DNA of 64,000 nucleotides from Castellaniella hirudinis. GTDB lineage: Bacteria; Pseudomonadota; Gammaproteobacteria; Burkholderiales; Burkholderiaceae_B. A model generated the notes under the pieces. The model had not been told where the DNA came from, did not search any database, and worked only from the letters and a program-made list of their open reading frames with translations. Below, piece by piece: positions 47,479 through 56,234 of this stretch. Both the position numbers and the translations under genes were made by a program. Position 1 is the first letter of the stretch, and each line of letters opens with the position of its first letter. Location: assembly GCF_042651965.1 (NCBI RefSeq), contig NZ_JBHSDY010000010.1, positions 558,001 through 622,000 on the forward strand, in the 5' to 3' direction.

Positions 47479-48360
47479 ATGTCGATTCTGATCAACAAGG
47501 ACACCAAGGTCATCACCCAGGGGATTACCGGCAAGACCGGTCAGTTCCACACCCGCATGTGCCGCGAGTACGCCAACGGTCAAGCCGCCTTCGTGGCCGG
47601 TGTGCACCCGAAAAAGGCGGGCGAGGACTTCGAGGGCATCCCCATCTACGCCTCCGTCAAGGACGCCAAGCAAGCCACCGGCGCGACCGTGTCGGTCATC
47701 TACGTGCCGCCCGCAGGCGCCGCCGCCGCCATCTGGGAAGCCGTCGAGGCCGACCTGGACCTGGCCATCTGCATCACCGAAGGCATCCCCGTGCGTGACA
47801 TGCTCGAAGTCCGCAACCGCATGCGCGCCGAAAACCGCAAGACCCTGCTGCTGGGCCCCAACTGCCCGGGCCTGATCACGCCCGATGAAATCAAGATCGG
47901 CATCATGCCGGGCCACATCCACCGCAAGGGCCGCATCGGCATCGTCAGCCGCTCCGGCACCCTGACCTACGAAGCCGTGGCGCAAGTCACGGAACTGGGT
48001 CTGGGCCAGTCCAGCGCGGTCGGCATCGGCGGCGACCCGATCAACGGCCTGAAGCACATCGACGTGCTGCAGATGTTCAATGACGACCCGGATACGGACG
48101 CCGTCATCATGATCGGCGAAATCGGCGGTCCCGACGAAGTCAACGCCGCGCAGTGGGCCAAGGACAACATGAAGAAGCCCGTGGTCGGCTTCATCGCGGG
48201 CGTCACGGCGCCTCCGGGCAAGCGCATGGGCCACGCCGGCGCCCTGATCTCGGGCGGCGCCGACACGGCCGACGCCAAGCTCGAAATCATGGAAGCCTGC
48301 GGGATCCGCACCACGCGCAATCCCTCGGAAATGGGCAAGCTGCTCAAAACCGTGCTGTAA
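47479..48360 (+). CDS. sucD: Succinyl-CoA synthetase alpha subunit
   Basis: The 293-residue subunit binds CoA through its Rossmann-like N-terminus (MSILINKDTKVITQGITGKTG, VIYVPPAGAAAAIWE). It carries the phosphorylated histidine in KRMGHAGALISGG near residue 254. GPNCPGLITPDE is the family loop. ATG follows AAGGGAAT. The operon ends at the strong terminator at 48401. Confidence 0.98.
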   Translation: MSILINKDTKVITQGITGKTGQFHTRMCREYANGQAAFVAGVHPKKAGEDFEGIPIYASVKDAKQATGATVSVIYVPPAGAAAAIWEAVEADLDLAICITEGIPVRDMLEVRNRMRAENRKTLLLGPNCPGLITPDEIKIGIMPGHIHRKGRIGIVSRSGTLTYEAVAQVTELGLGQSSAVGIGGDPINGLKHIDVLQMFNDDPDTDAVIMIGEIGGPDEVNAAQWAKDNMKKPVVGFIAGVTAPPGKRMGHAGALISGGADTADAKLEIMEACGIRTTRNPSEMGKLLKTVL

Positions 48361-48400
48361 TAATTGATCGGCGCTGAATGCGTTCGGCGCCGATCGCTCA

Positions 48401-48427
48401 GGCCTGCCCTGTGGCAGGCCTTTTTCT
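48401..48427 (+). terminator. Rho-independent terminator of sucCD
   Basis: Stem GGCCTGCC/GGCAGGCC (48401-48408, 48413-48420) with loop CTGT is followed by TTTTTCTT. A second hairpin with arms GATCGGCGC/GCGCCGATC (48366-48374, 48387-48395) lies just before it. Confidence 0.88.
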
Positions 48428-48464
48428 TGTGCTGCGTGATGTGCCGCAGCATGGACCGCGCCCC

Positions 48465-48560
48465 ATGAACATCAAACGTCCTACCCTGCTGCAGGGCCTG
48501 GCCATACTGGCTGCCATCGGCCTGCTGCTTCGTCTGCTGCTTTCGAGGTACACCGCATGA
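48465..48560 (+). CDS. Possible 31-residue membrane microprotein before hemC
   Basis: A short frame encodes MNIKRPTLLQGLAILAAIGL followed by LLRLLLSRYTA. It has one strongly hydrophobic helix (about residues 8-26) flanked by basic residues. Its TGA overlaps the hemC ATG as ATGA, the same coupling seen between real genes here. It lies after the sucCD terminator, so it could lead the hem operon. The ribosome site is poor, so it may only be a leader peptide or chance frame. Confidence 0.4.
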   Translation: MNIKRPTLLQGLAILAAIGLLLRLLLSRYTA

Positions 48561-49507
48561 CCGCCGTCACGGCCCCCCGCACCCTTGTGATCGCCACCCG
48601 GGCCAGCCGCCTGGCGCTGTGGCAGGCCCATCATGTCCAGTCCCGCCTCCAGGCCCTGTATCCCGACTGCAGCGTCGAGCTGCTGGAAATGACCACGCGC
48701 GGCGACCAGATCCTGGACCGCACCCTGTCCAAGGTCGGTGGCAAGGGCCTGTTTGTGAAAGAACTCGAAACCGCGCTGCTGGATGGCCGCGCGGATCTGG
48801 CCGTGCATTCCCTCAAGGACGTGCCGGTCGATCTCACGGTGCCGTTTGCCCTGTCCACCATCCTGGAACGGGCCGACCCCTGTGACGCGCTGGTGTCCAA
48901 CACCGCGAATTCCCTGGATGAGTTGCCGCCGGGCGCCGTCATCGGGACTTCCAGCCTGCGCCGCGAGGCCCAGTTGCGCGCCCGCTACCCCCATCTGGAG
49001 GTCAAACCGCTGCGCGGCAATCTGGACACCCGGCTGGGCAAGCTCGACCGGGGCGATTACGCCGCCATCGTGCTGGCCGCGGCCGGTCTGCAGCGCCTGG
49101 GCCTGGCCGAACGCATTCGCGCCGCCTTGCCGGTGGAACTGAGTCTGCCCGCCGCCGGGCAGGGCGCCCTGGGCATCGAAATCCTGGCCGACCGCACCGA
49201 CCTGCGCGATTGGCTGGCGCCGCTGGCCTGCGGCGAGACCACCGCCTGTGCGCTGGCCGAGCGCGCCGTGTCACGCGCGCTGGGAGGATCCTGCCAGGTG
49301 CCTCTGGCGGCGCACGCCGTCCTGCGGGACGGCCGTTTGCACCTGCGGGCATTGGTGGCCGAACCCGACGGCAGCCGCATCCTGCGCGCCGAGACCCAAG
49401 GCGCGCCGGAGGACGCCGGCACGCTGGGCGCTGCGGTCGCCCAGGACCTGCTCGGCCAGGGGGCGGACGCGATCCTGGCCCGCCTGTCCGAACCCGCCGC
49501 CTCCTGA
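48557..49507 (+). CDS. hemC: Porphobilinogen deaminase (hydroxymethylbilane synthase)
   Basis: The 316-residue enzyme joins four porphobilinogens into hydroxymethylbilane. It has IATRASRLALWQA at the N-terminus, GGKGLFVKELETALLDGRADLAVHSLKDVP, GTSSLRREAQL and the dipyrromethane-cofactor Cys246 in GGSCQVPLAAHA. First certain gene of the hemC-hemD-hemX-hemY run. Confidence 0.97.
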   Translation: MTAVTAPRTLVIATRASRLALWQAHHVQSRLQALYPDCSVELLEMTTRGDQILDRTLSKVGGKGLFVKELETALLDGRADLAVHSLKDVPVDLTVPFALSTILERADPCDALVSNTANSLDELPPGAVIGTSSLRREAQLRARYPHLEVKPLRGNLDTRLGKLDRGDYAAIVLAAAGLQRLGLAERIRAALPVELSLPAAGQGALGIEILADRTDLRDWLAPLACGETTACALAERAVSRALGGSCQVPLAAHAVLRDGRLHLRALVAEPDGSRILRAETQGAPEDAGTLGAAVAQDLLGQGADAILARLSEPAAS

Positions 49508-49521
49508 TCGTCCCCCGTCGG

Positions 49522-50283
49522 ATGGGCCGCCCGTGCGCCGTGCTGACGCGTCCTGAAGGGCGCAATACCTCGCTGGCCTCCGCCCTGCGGGCGGCCGGCC
49601 TGACCGTGATCGAGGCGCCGGCCTTGGCGATCCGGCGATTGGACGCGGCTGTCCCTCGCCTGGTCGCGGGGGATCTGTGTATCTTTGTCAGCCGCCAGGC
49701 CGTGGATGCCTGTTTTGACGGGGGGGCCGTCACGCCCTGGCCGGACGGCGTCCGGGCGGCGGCGGTGGGCGCCGCGACCGCCCGGGCCTTGCGCGACCAC
49801 GTGCCGCCGGATTTGATTCTGGCGCCGGACCAGGATGCGCCTCCCGATTCAGAGTCCTTGCTGGCCGCCATCGAGGCGGCGCGCCTGACGCCGGGCCGCG
49901 CCCATATCCTCCGGGCGCAGCGGGGGCGCGACTGGCTTGCGCAGCAGCTTCAGGCGCGCGGCTGGCACGTGACGTGCCATGCGCTGTACCAGCGCAGTCC
50001 CGTGATCTGGGACCGTGCGACGTGCGAGGTCTTGGCGGGACCGGACGCGTGCACGCTGCTGCTGACCAGCCCTGAAGCAGTCGAAGCCGTGGATGACAGC
50101 CTGCGCCGGCAGGGCCTGGACTGGCCGACCGCCTTGCGGGTCGTCACACTGCACGAGCGGATCGCGCGGCGTTTACAATGCCTCTATGCCGACCGCCCTG
50201 CGGGCGCGCTCGCGGTGCGCCTGAGTGCACCCGATGAGGCCGCCTTGTTTCAGGCTATATTGGCATCTGCGAGATCAGCCTAG
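49522..50283 (+). CDS. hemD: Uroporphyrinogen-III synthase
   Basis: The 253-residue protein has the two-domain, weakly conserved HemD pattern: VLTRPEGRNTSLASALRAAGL at the N-terminus, VSRQAVDACF, RAQRGRDWLAQQL and LLTSPEAVEAV. It closes and inverts ring D of hydroxymethylbilane. The longer frame upstream runs through hemC in another phase, so ATG at 49522, 14 bp after hemC, is chosen. Position supports the name. Confidence 0.9.
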   Translation: MGRPCAVLTRPEGRNTSLASALRAAGLTVIEAPALAIRRLDAAVPRLVAGDLCIFVSRQAVDACFDGGAVTPWPDGVRAAAVGAATARALRDHVPPDLILAPDQDAPPDSESLLAAIEAARLTPGRAHILRAQRGRDWLAQQLQARGWHVTCHALYQRSPVIWDRATCEVLAGPDACTLLLTSPEAVEAVDDSLRRQGLDWPTALRVVTLHERIARRLQCLYADRPAGALAVRLSAPDEAALFQAILASARSA

Positions 50284-50301
50284 AAGGACCCGTACGCCAC
50301 C

Positions 50302-51555
50302 ATGACCGATACCGACCACAGCTCGCCCGAACAGACTTCCGCCCCGGCGACGCCCGCCTCGGCGCTGGCCACGGCCCAGGCCGGGGCGGGGCGGTCACGG
50401 TCGGGAGGCTCCATCCTGGCGGTGGTCCTGTTGATCGTGCTGGCCCTGGTCCTGGGCGGGGCGCTGTATTACCAGAATCAGGAATACCGCGCCGTGCGCG
50501 CCGATCTGCAGCAGCAACACCAGCAAAGCGTCCAACTGGTCCAGGAAACCCGCGCCCAGGCGGATCAGGCCTTGTCCCTGGTCCAGGCGCAGACCGCCCG
50601 GCTGCAGGAACTGAACAGCGCCCTGGAGACCACCTCTGCGCAGGTCCAGGAGCTCGACCAGGCGCTGCGGATGATGACGGACAGCGGCTCGGATCTGCTG
50701 CTGCTCAATGACATCGATCATCTGGTCACCATCGCCCAACAGCAGCTTGCCCTGGGCGGCAATGTCGCCAACGCCATCATCTCCCTCGAAGCCGCACAGG
50801 CCCAGTTGGCTCGCGCCAACCGCCCGGGCCTTGCGGCCTTGCAGCAGTCGATCAATGGCGACCTGGACCGCCTGCGCGCCGTGGCGACCATTGACCTGCC
50901 GGCCCTGACGGCCCGGATCGACCGCCTGTCCAATCTGGTCGGGACTGCGCCCCTGCTGGTGCCCGACGCGGCTGCACATCCGGCGGATCTGGCCGCTTCG
51001 GCGCCGACGCCTGAGGCCTCCGCCGCACCCCGGACGCCTGACGAACCGGCCCCCGAGGGCTGGCGCGCCATGGCTGCCAATGCCTGGCACTGGACGCGTG
51101 ACGCGGCCGGCCTGGTGTCGCAGGACTTGCGCAGCCTGTTCGACGTGCGCCGGGTGGACGATGCCGCTGCCTTGCTGATGTCGCCCGATCAGGCGCTGCG
51201 CTTTCGCGAAGTGTTGAAGCAGCGGGCGGTCACCGCCCAACTGGCCCTGATGATGCATCAGTCGCGCATCTGGCAGGCCGAACTCGATCAGCTTTCCACG
51301 GCGATCGACCAGCGCTACGACATGCGCGATGAATCCGCGCGCGAGGCCCTCAAGATCGCCCGCGAGCTGCGCGACACTGCGATCGAGATCAAGCTGCCGA
51401 CGGTGGACAACAGCCTGGCCGCGATCGCCGCCGCCCGGGACGCCGTCGAGGAAGACGAGCAGGACGGCAGCGCGCCCGACGATGCCAGCCCGGGCGAAGC
51501 CGTTCCGGCAGAGCCGTCGCCTGCCGGAGCGCCCGTCGGCGCCGGCGCGGTCTGA
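50302..51555 (+). CDS. hemX: HemX-like inner-membrane protein
   Basis: This 417-residue protein has an Ala/Pro/Thr-rich N-terminus, one transmembrane helix (about 37-58), a coiled coil (about 62-125) and a periplasmic HemX domain (NDIDHLVTIAQQQLALGGNV, AISLEAAQAQLA-like helices, LMSPDQALRFREVLKQR). The linker at about 225-260 and the tail after 390 are low in complexity. Homologues are often misnamed uroporphyrinogen methyltransferase, but no methyltransferase domain is seen. The role is unknown, probably tied to haem synthesis or envelope organisation. Confidence 0.88.
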   Translation: MTDTDHSSPEQTSAPATPASALATAQAGAGRSRSGGSILAVVLLIVLALVLGGALYYQNQEYRAVRADLQQQHQQSVQLVQETRAQADQALSLVQAQTARLQELNSALETTSAQVQELDQALRMMTDSGSDLLLLNDIDHLVTIAQQQLALGGNVANAIISLEAAQAQLARANRPGLAALQQSINGDLDRLRAVATIDLPALTARIDRLSNLVGTAPLLVPDAAAHPADLAASAPTPEASAAPRTPDEPAPEGWRAMAANAWHWTRDAAGLVSQDLRSLFDVRRVDDAAALLMSPDQALRFREVLKQRAVTAQLALMMHQSRIWQAELDQLSTAIDQRYDMRDESAREALKIARELRDTAIEIKLPTVDNSLAAIAAARDAVEEDEQDGSAPDDASPGEAVPAEPSPAGAPVGAGAV

Positions 51556-51565
51556 GGAGCGCGCG

Positions 51566-53059
51566 ATGCGATCCTGGATCTGGACCCTGATTCTGTTCGC
51601 GGCCGCCGTGGCCCTGGCCCTGGTGCTGCGCGAACACGGCGGCAACGTCCTCATCGTCGCCCAGCCGTGGCGTATCGAACTGTCCCTGTCGCTGGCCGTC
51701 GTGCTTGCGCTGGTGGCCTTTCTGGCGCTGCACTGGCTGCTGCGCGCGCTGAACTGGCTGAGCACCAGCCCCGGCCGGCTGCGCGCCTGGCGTGGGCGTC
51801 GTGCCCAGAAGCGCGACGTCGAACTGCTTGAACGCGGCTGGATCAATGTACTGGAAGGCCGTTACGTCCAGGCCGAAAAAGACCTGTCCAATCTGCTGAC
51901 GCGCACCCGATCGGCCGACCGCAAGGTGCTGGCCGGGCTGAGCGCGGCGCGCGCCCTGCATCTGCTGGGCGAAACTGCGCGGCGTGATCAGGTGCTGAAG
52001 CTGGCCCAGGAGGGCGCCGGCCAGGATTCCCGCCTGCGCCAGGCCGTGGACACGGTGACGGCGGAAATGTATCTGGACCAGAATCGCGCCGAAGAGGCCC
52101 TGGTTCTGCTCGAACCTTTGCAGGATGCCTCGTCGCGTTTTTTGCACGGCACGCGCCTGCTGCTGCGCGCCCATCGTCAATTGGGCCACGCGGACCGCGT
52201 GTATCAACTCACGCGCCTGTTGCTGCGCCGGGGCGCCATCGACGAAACCCAGGCGCGCCAGTTCATCCGTGAATCGACGGTGCAGCGCCTGTCCAAGGTC
52301 GAGGAATCCGGCTGGAGCGCCGTCTGGGGCGACTTGAGCGCCGACGAGCGGCTGGATTCCGACGTGGCCCTGGCCGGCGCCCAGGTCCAGATACGCCTGG
52401 GCCATCCGGCCGAATCGGCCCGCATCCTGGAGGCGGCGCTGGGCCGCCGGATGGATGATCGCCTGCTGCGGCTCTACGCCCATTGCGATGCGACCCAGGC
52501 TGGCCAGCGTCTCGGGCATGCCGAACTGTGGCTGAAGTCCAATCCCGACCATCCCGGCCTGCTGGCGGCGCTGGGGCAGCTTTGCCTGGCGGCCCAGCTC
52601 TGGGGGCAGGGCGAGCATTACCTGGAGCGCAGCCTGGCGCTGCGCGCCGACACCCATATCCATGCACTGCTGGGCAATCTGCATGACGCGCTGGGCCATC
52701 CCGAGCAGGCCTTGCGCAACTGGCGCCTGGCCTGCCAGGCGGCGGACGACGAGATGCCCGTCATCGCCCGCCTGCTGCCGGCAGCCGACACGCGCGGCGA
52801 TCCGCGTTTTGAAGAAACGACCGCTGCGGCTGACCCGGCACCGGACGAACAGCCGCTGGCGACTTCGTATGCCGCCAGCGGCGTCTACGTCCAGGACGAA
52901 ACCGGCCTCGACGCAATGCCGATCTCCGCGCCGCCGCCTCGAGCGCCGGCGGCCGCTGCCGTGCCCGAGCCCCTCTCTGCCGAGGACGAATACTTCGACA
53001 CGGCGCCGATTCCCGGGGTGGACATGTCCCAGACCTCGGACGGCAGCGCGCGCAAGTAG
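51566..53059 (+). CDS. hemY: HemY-like TPR inner-membrane protein
   Basis: The 497-residue protein has two N-terminal transmembrane helices (about 3-22 and 40-62, with LREHGGNVLIVAQPWRIELSL between) and a long helical TPR part (RYVQAEKDLSNLL, HPAESARILEAAL, DTHIHALLGNLHDALGHPEQALRNWRLACQ). This is the proteobacterial HemY, not protoporphyrinogen oxidase. The C-terminal 90 residues are low in complexity. ATG at 51566 lies 10 bp after hemX behind GAGGAG. Confidence 0.9.
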   Translation: MRSWIWTLILFAAAVALALVLREHGGNVLIVAQPWRIELSLSLAVVLALVAFLALHWLLRALNWLSTSPGRLRAWRGRRAQKRDVELLERGWINVLEGRYVQAEKDLSNLLTRTRSADRKVLAGLSAARALHLLGETARRDQVLKLAQEGAGQDSRLRQAVDTVTAEMYLDQNRAEEALVLLEPLQDASSRFLHGTRLLLRAHRQLGHADRVYQLTRLLLRRGAIDETQARQFIRESTVQRLSKVEESGWSAVWGDLSADERLDSDVALAGAQVQIRLGHPAESARILEAALGRRMDDRLLRLYAHCDATQAGQRLGHAELWLKSNPDHPGLLAALGQLCLAAQLWGQGEHYLERSLALRADTHIHALLGNLHDALGHPEQALRNWRLACQAADDEMPVIARLLPAADTRGDPRFEETTAAADPAPDEQPLATSYAASGVYVQDETGLDAMPISAPPPRAPAAAAVPEPLSAEDEYFDTAPIPGVDMSQTSDGSARK

Positions 53060-53106
53060 CTATTTTTCTGTCTGAACCATCCAATCCGAACCTACCAAGG
53101 ACCTTC

Positions 53107-53643
53107 ATGAGCCTAGATCGAGTGCCGGCCGGCGATAAGCTGCCCGAGGAATTCAACGTTGTGATCGAGATCCCGATGAACGCGGATCCGGTCAAGTACG
53201 AAGTCGACAAGGCCAGCGGCGCCGTGTTCGTGGACCGCTTCATGCTGACCGCCATGCACTACCCCTGCAACTACGGCTACATCCCCCAGACCCTGTCGGA
53301 AGACGGTGATCCGGTGGACGTGCTGGTGATCGCGCCGTTCCCGGTGCAGGTCGGCTCGGTTATCCGCTGCCGCGCCCTGGGCGTGATGAACATGGAAGAC
53401 GAAGCCGGCAAGGACGCCAAGCTGCTGGCCCGCCCGGTCGACAAGCTCTACCCGCCGTACCGCCACATCGACTCGACGGCGGATCTGCCGGCCGAAGAAC
53501 TGCAGCGCATCCAGCATTTCTTCGAGCACTACAAGGATCTGGAAAAGGGCAAGTGGGTCAAGGTCCAGGGCTGGTCGGGCCTGGATGCCGCCAAGCAGGA
53601 GATCCGCTCTTCCGTTGAACGCTACGAGCAGACCAAAGGCTGA
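53107..53643 (+). CDS. ppa: Inorganic pyrophosphatase
   Basis: The 178-residue soluble family I enzyme splits pyrophosphate, pulling biosynthetic reactions forward. It shows the signature DGDPVDVLV (metal-binding aspartates near residue 66), YGYIPQT and FFEHYKDLEKGKWVKV. ATG follows AAGGA. The fumarylacetoacetate-hydrolase-family gene starts 6 bp after its stop. Confidence 0.97.
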   Translation: MSLDRVPAGDKLPEEFNVVIEIPMNADPVKYEVDKASGAVFVDRFMLTAMHYPCNYGYIPQTLSEDGDPVDVLVIAPFPVQVGSVIRCRALGVMNMEDEAGKDAKLLARPVDKLYPPYRHIDSTADLPAEELQRIQHFFEHYKDLEKGKWVKVQGWSGLDAAKQEIRSSVERYEQTKG

Positions 53644-53649
53644 GACGTC

Positions 53650-54348
53650 ATGACGGAAACCGTGATTCCCCGCCCCGAGGCGGCGACTGTCGCCGTCCAG
53701 GGCACGACGGCCCGCTTTCCCGTGCGGCGCATCTACTGCGTCGGCCGCAACTATGCGGAACACGCGCGGGAAATGGGTGATTCGGGACGCGAACCGCCGT
53801 TCTTCTTCGCCAAACCCGCCGATGCCGTCCTGAACGTTGCCGAGGGCGCCGAAGGCGTGCTGCCGTATCCGCCGCTGACCCAGGATCTGCACCACGAGGT
53901 CGAACTCGTCGCCGCGCTGGGTTCGGGCGGCCGCGACCTGACGCCCGAGCAGGCGGCCGCCTGCATCTGGGGCTATGCCATCGGCCTGGACATGACGCGC
54001 CGCGATCTGCAAGGCGCTGCCAAAAAGGCCGGCCGCCCCTGGGAAACCGGCAAGGCCTTCGACCATAGCGCGCCCATCGGGCCGCTGCATCCGGCCGCGT
54101 CCGCCGGTGCAATGGCGAAGGGTGCGATCACCCTGTCGGTCAACGGCCAGCCGCGCCAATCAGGCGATCTGTCGGACATGATCTGGTCAGTGCCGGAAGC
54201 CATCGCCTACCTGTCCACCCTGTTCGAACTGCGGGCCGGCGACCTGATCTACACCGGGACCCCGGCCGGGGTCGGCGCCGTCGTGGCCGGCGATCTGCTC
54301 GAAGGCGCCGTTGAAGGGCTGGGCACCTTGCGCGTGCGCATCGGCTGA
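53650..54348 (+). CDS. Fumarylacetoacetate hydrolase-family protein
   Basis: The 232-residue protein has the FAH fold motifs: YCVGRNYAEHAREMG, PPFFFAKPADAV, the metal ligands in LHHEVELVAALG, GYAIGLDMTRRDLQ, and YTGTPAGVGAV. Relatives include acylpyruvases and maleylpyruvate or oxaloacetate-acting enzymes. Short single-domain size and the close link to ppa favour a general acylpyruvase-like role, but the substrate is not readable. Confidence 0.92.
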   Translation: MTETVIPRPEAATVAVQGTTARFPVRRIYCVGRNYAEHAREMGDSGREPPFFFAKPADAVLNVAEGAEGVLPYPPLTQDLHHEVELVAALGSGGRDLTPEQAAACIWGYAIGLDMTRRDLQGAAKKAGRPWETGKAFDHSAPIGPLHPAASAGAMAKGAITLSVNGQPRQSGDLSDMIWSVPEAIAYLSTLFELRAGDLIYTGTPAGVGAVVAGDLLEGAVEGLGTLRVRIG

Positions 54349-54507
54349 TTTTTCGGGCCTCCTGGGCGCAGCATCCAGTCGCGCTCAGGGGACCCGAATG
54401 CTGCATGCCGCAGCAGGCTGGACATTTTCAGCCAAGGCGGGAAGTGCGAATAGGCGGGCTTGAAGGGGCAGGGCACACTGGGCTCCATCCCGTTCCCGGA
54501 GCCCGCC

Positions 54508-54924
54508 ATGACCTCCTTTCTGCGCCTGTCGCGCCGCGTCCGCCAGCCGTTCAGCCGTATCCGCCGCGTCCTGCCCGGCGCTCCGTCCTTTGCTGTGCGC
54601 ACGCCGCCGCCGCCGTCGGGTATCCCGCGTGTGCCGGTGCTGCTGGCGTCCCGATCCAGTCCGTGCGACCGGGCCGGGCAGCGTGGTCAGGCCATGGTCG
54701 AGTACGTGATCGTGGTCGCTCTGGTGGCCGTCGCCGCCATCGCGGTCTATCAGTTGTTCGGCCAGGTGATCCGCGCCCAGACGGCGGCCATGGCGCGCGA
54801 GATCGCCGGCGAGGACGGTTCGGAACAATCCCGCGTCGCCCAATCGGCGGCTGAATCCGCCGCCGCCCAGGCGGCCGCCAAATCGCTGAAATCCTTTACC
54901 GGCAATGCGGCGGCGGGGCAGTGA
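54508..54924 (+). CDS. Flp-like type IVb prepilin with an unusually long leader
   Basis: The 138-residue protein carries the type IVb processing site R-G60 / QAMVEY, giving Glu65 and Tyr66 at the +5 and +6 positions of the mature chain, then a hydrophobic helix (67-85) and an Ala/Ser-rich tail of about 50 residues. The mature pilin would be 78 residues. The leader is 60 residues, basic and proline-rich, against the usual 10-25. ATG at 54508 has GGAG upstream; an internal GTG at residue 42 would shorten it to 19. First gene of the Tad cluster. Confidence 0.78.
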   Translation: MTSFLRLSRRVRQPFSRIRRVLPGAPSFAVRTPPPPSGIPRVPVLLASRSSPCDRAGQRGQAMVEYVIVVALVAVAAIAVYQLFGQVIRAQTAAMAREIAGEDGSEQSRVAQSAAESAAAQAAAKSLKSFTGNAAAGQ

Positions 54925-54925
54925 G

Positions 54926-56233
54926 ATGGCCGCCCCGCACCCTACGCTACGCAAGCAGCAGGGCCAGGTCCTGGTGCTGGGCATGCTGCTGGCTGCCGTG
55001 CTGGGGCTGGCCTGGATGCGCTATTTCGCGACCGGACAGGTGCTGGCGGCCAAGACCCGGATGGTCCACGGCCTGGATGCCGCCGCTTACAGCGGCGCCC
55101 TGGTCCAGGCCCGGACCCTGAATTTCCTGGCCTATCTGAATCGCGCCCGGATGGCGCATCAAGTGGCCATGGCGCACCTGGTTACGCTGGGCAGTTGGGC
55201 GCACTACGCCGGTATGGAATCGCGCCGTCTGGCCCAGGGCAATCCGCCCGCCCACCTGATCGGCCTGCTGTTTGGCGCCGATCATGGCCGCGCCTATCTG
55301 GCGGCGGCCGGCGCCGTCGGCCTGGAGGCCCGGGCACGCGCCGAGGGGACCTTGGGCCAGGCTTATGCCACGCACGAGCGTTTCGTGCACGAGCTCTCGG
55401 CAGACCTGTCCCGTGTCCTGGCCAGGGACCTGCCCCAGGCGCGCCTGGGAGCGATGCGGGCCGTGCTGGCCGGGCATTATCCCGAGCACCGCGATCTGCG
55501 GCCCATGGTGACGGATGACGCCTGGCCCGGTCTGTTGCGCCGTCATGCGCCGGACGCCCCTTTGTTCGACTGGACGCGGCGTTTGGCCGGGCTCTATCCC
55601 TTTCTCGACCCCCGCGACCATACCGCGCGCAATCCCTGGCCGGTCAGCGCGCGCTGCCCGCAGTTGCGCCACGAATTGCGGCGGCGCGGCGGCACGGCAT
55701 TGGACGAGTCGGGCCGCTGGCAGGCGGGGGATACCCAGTCCTTTCATGCGGTGCGCTCGAACCGCTGGATTGGCTGTTACTACCGCGAATACGCCATGGG
55801 CTGGGCCTGGATGCCGGCGCAAGCCGGTCAGGCGATGGATGCCGACCACGTCGATGCGCCGCCGGAGGATTTTGCCGATCAGGATTTCTGGCGCTGGGTG
55901 CGGGCGGCGACGCAATGGGATCTGGTGGGCGGCCGGGACAATCCCCTGGCCAATTCCTATGCCTTGCGTGATCGTCAGGCCTGGGCCTCGCGCGGCCTGG
56001 GGGATTATCTGGACATTGCGGCCGGGACCGGGCCGGACGCCGCCTCGGGCTTTGTCGTGCGCCTGGAACTGCCGGATGCATCCGGCCGTCCGATCCGCGC
56101 CCGCAGCGCGGCGGAAAGCCTGTTTTCCCGGTCCGGGCGGCGTGCGGACGGCCTGGATGAAACCCCCAGCTTGTTCCACCCCTACTGGCATGCGCGTCTG
56201 TCGGCGGGCGTGTCAGATGTTTCGGGAGACTGA
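54926..56233 (+). CDS. TadG-like pilus assembly protein
   Basis: The 435-residue protein starts with a basic end, then QQGQVLVLGMLLAAVLGLAWMRYF, an N-terminal anchor helix of TadE/TadG type (about 18-40). DAAAYSGALVQARTLNFLAYLNRARMAHQVAMAH follows, as in TadG-like minor pseudopilins. The large rest is periplasmic and not recognised. It starts 1 bp after the prepilin stop. A structural or tip role in the pilus is inferred. Confidence 0.7.
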   Translation: MAAPHPTLRKQQGQVLVLGMLLAAVLGLAWMRYFATGQVLAAKTRMVHGLDAAAYSGALVQARTLNFLAYLNRARMAHQVAMAHLVTLGSWAHYAGMESRRLAQGNPPAHLIGLLFGADHGRAYLAAAGAVGLEARARAEGTLGQAYATHERFVHELSADLSRVLARDLPQARLGAMRAVLAGHYPEHRDLRPMVTDDAWPGLLRRHAPDAPLFDWTRRLAGLYPFLDPRDHTARNPWPVSARCPQLRHELRRRGGTALDESGRWQAGDTQSFHAVRSNRWIGCYYREYAMGWAWMPAQAGQAMDADHVDAPPEDFADQDFWRWVRAATQWDLVGGRDNPLANSYALRDRQAWASRGLGDYLDIAAGTGPDAASGFVVRLELPDASGRPIRARSAAESLFSRSGRRADGLDETPSLFHPYWHARLSAGVSDVSGD

Positions 56234-56234
56234 G

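Noticed and set aside
54399..54415. TGCTGC/GCAGCA hairpin and nearby bases as a sigma-54 promoter region for the Tad operon
   Set aside because: The stem is short and no TGGCAC-N5-TTGC match was found in the 159-bp gap; the operon promoter remains unidentified.
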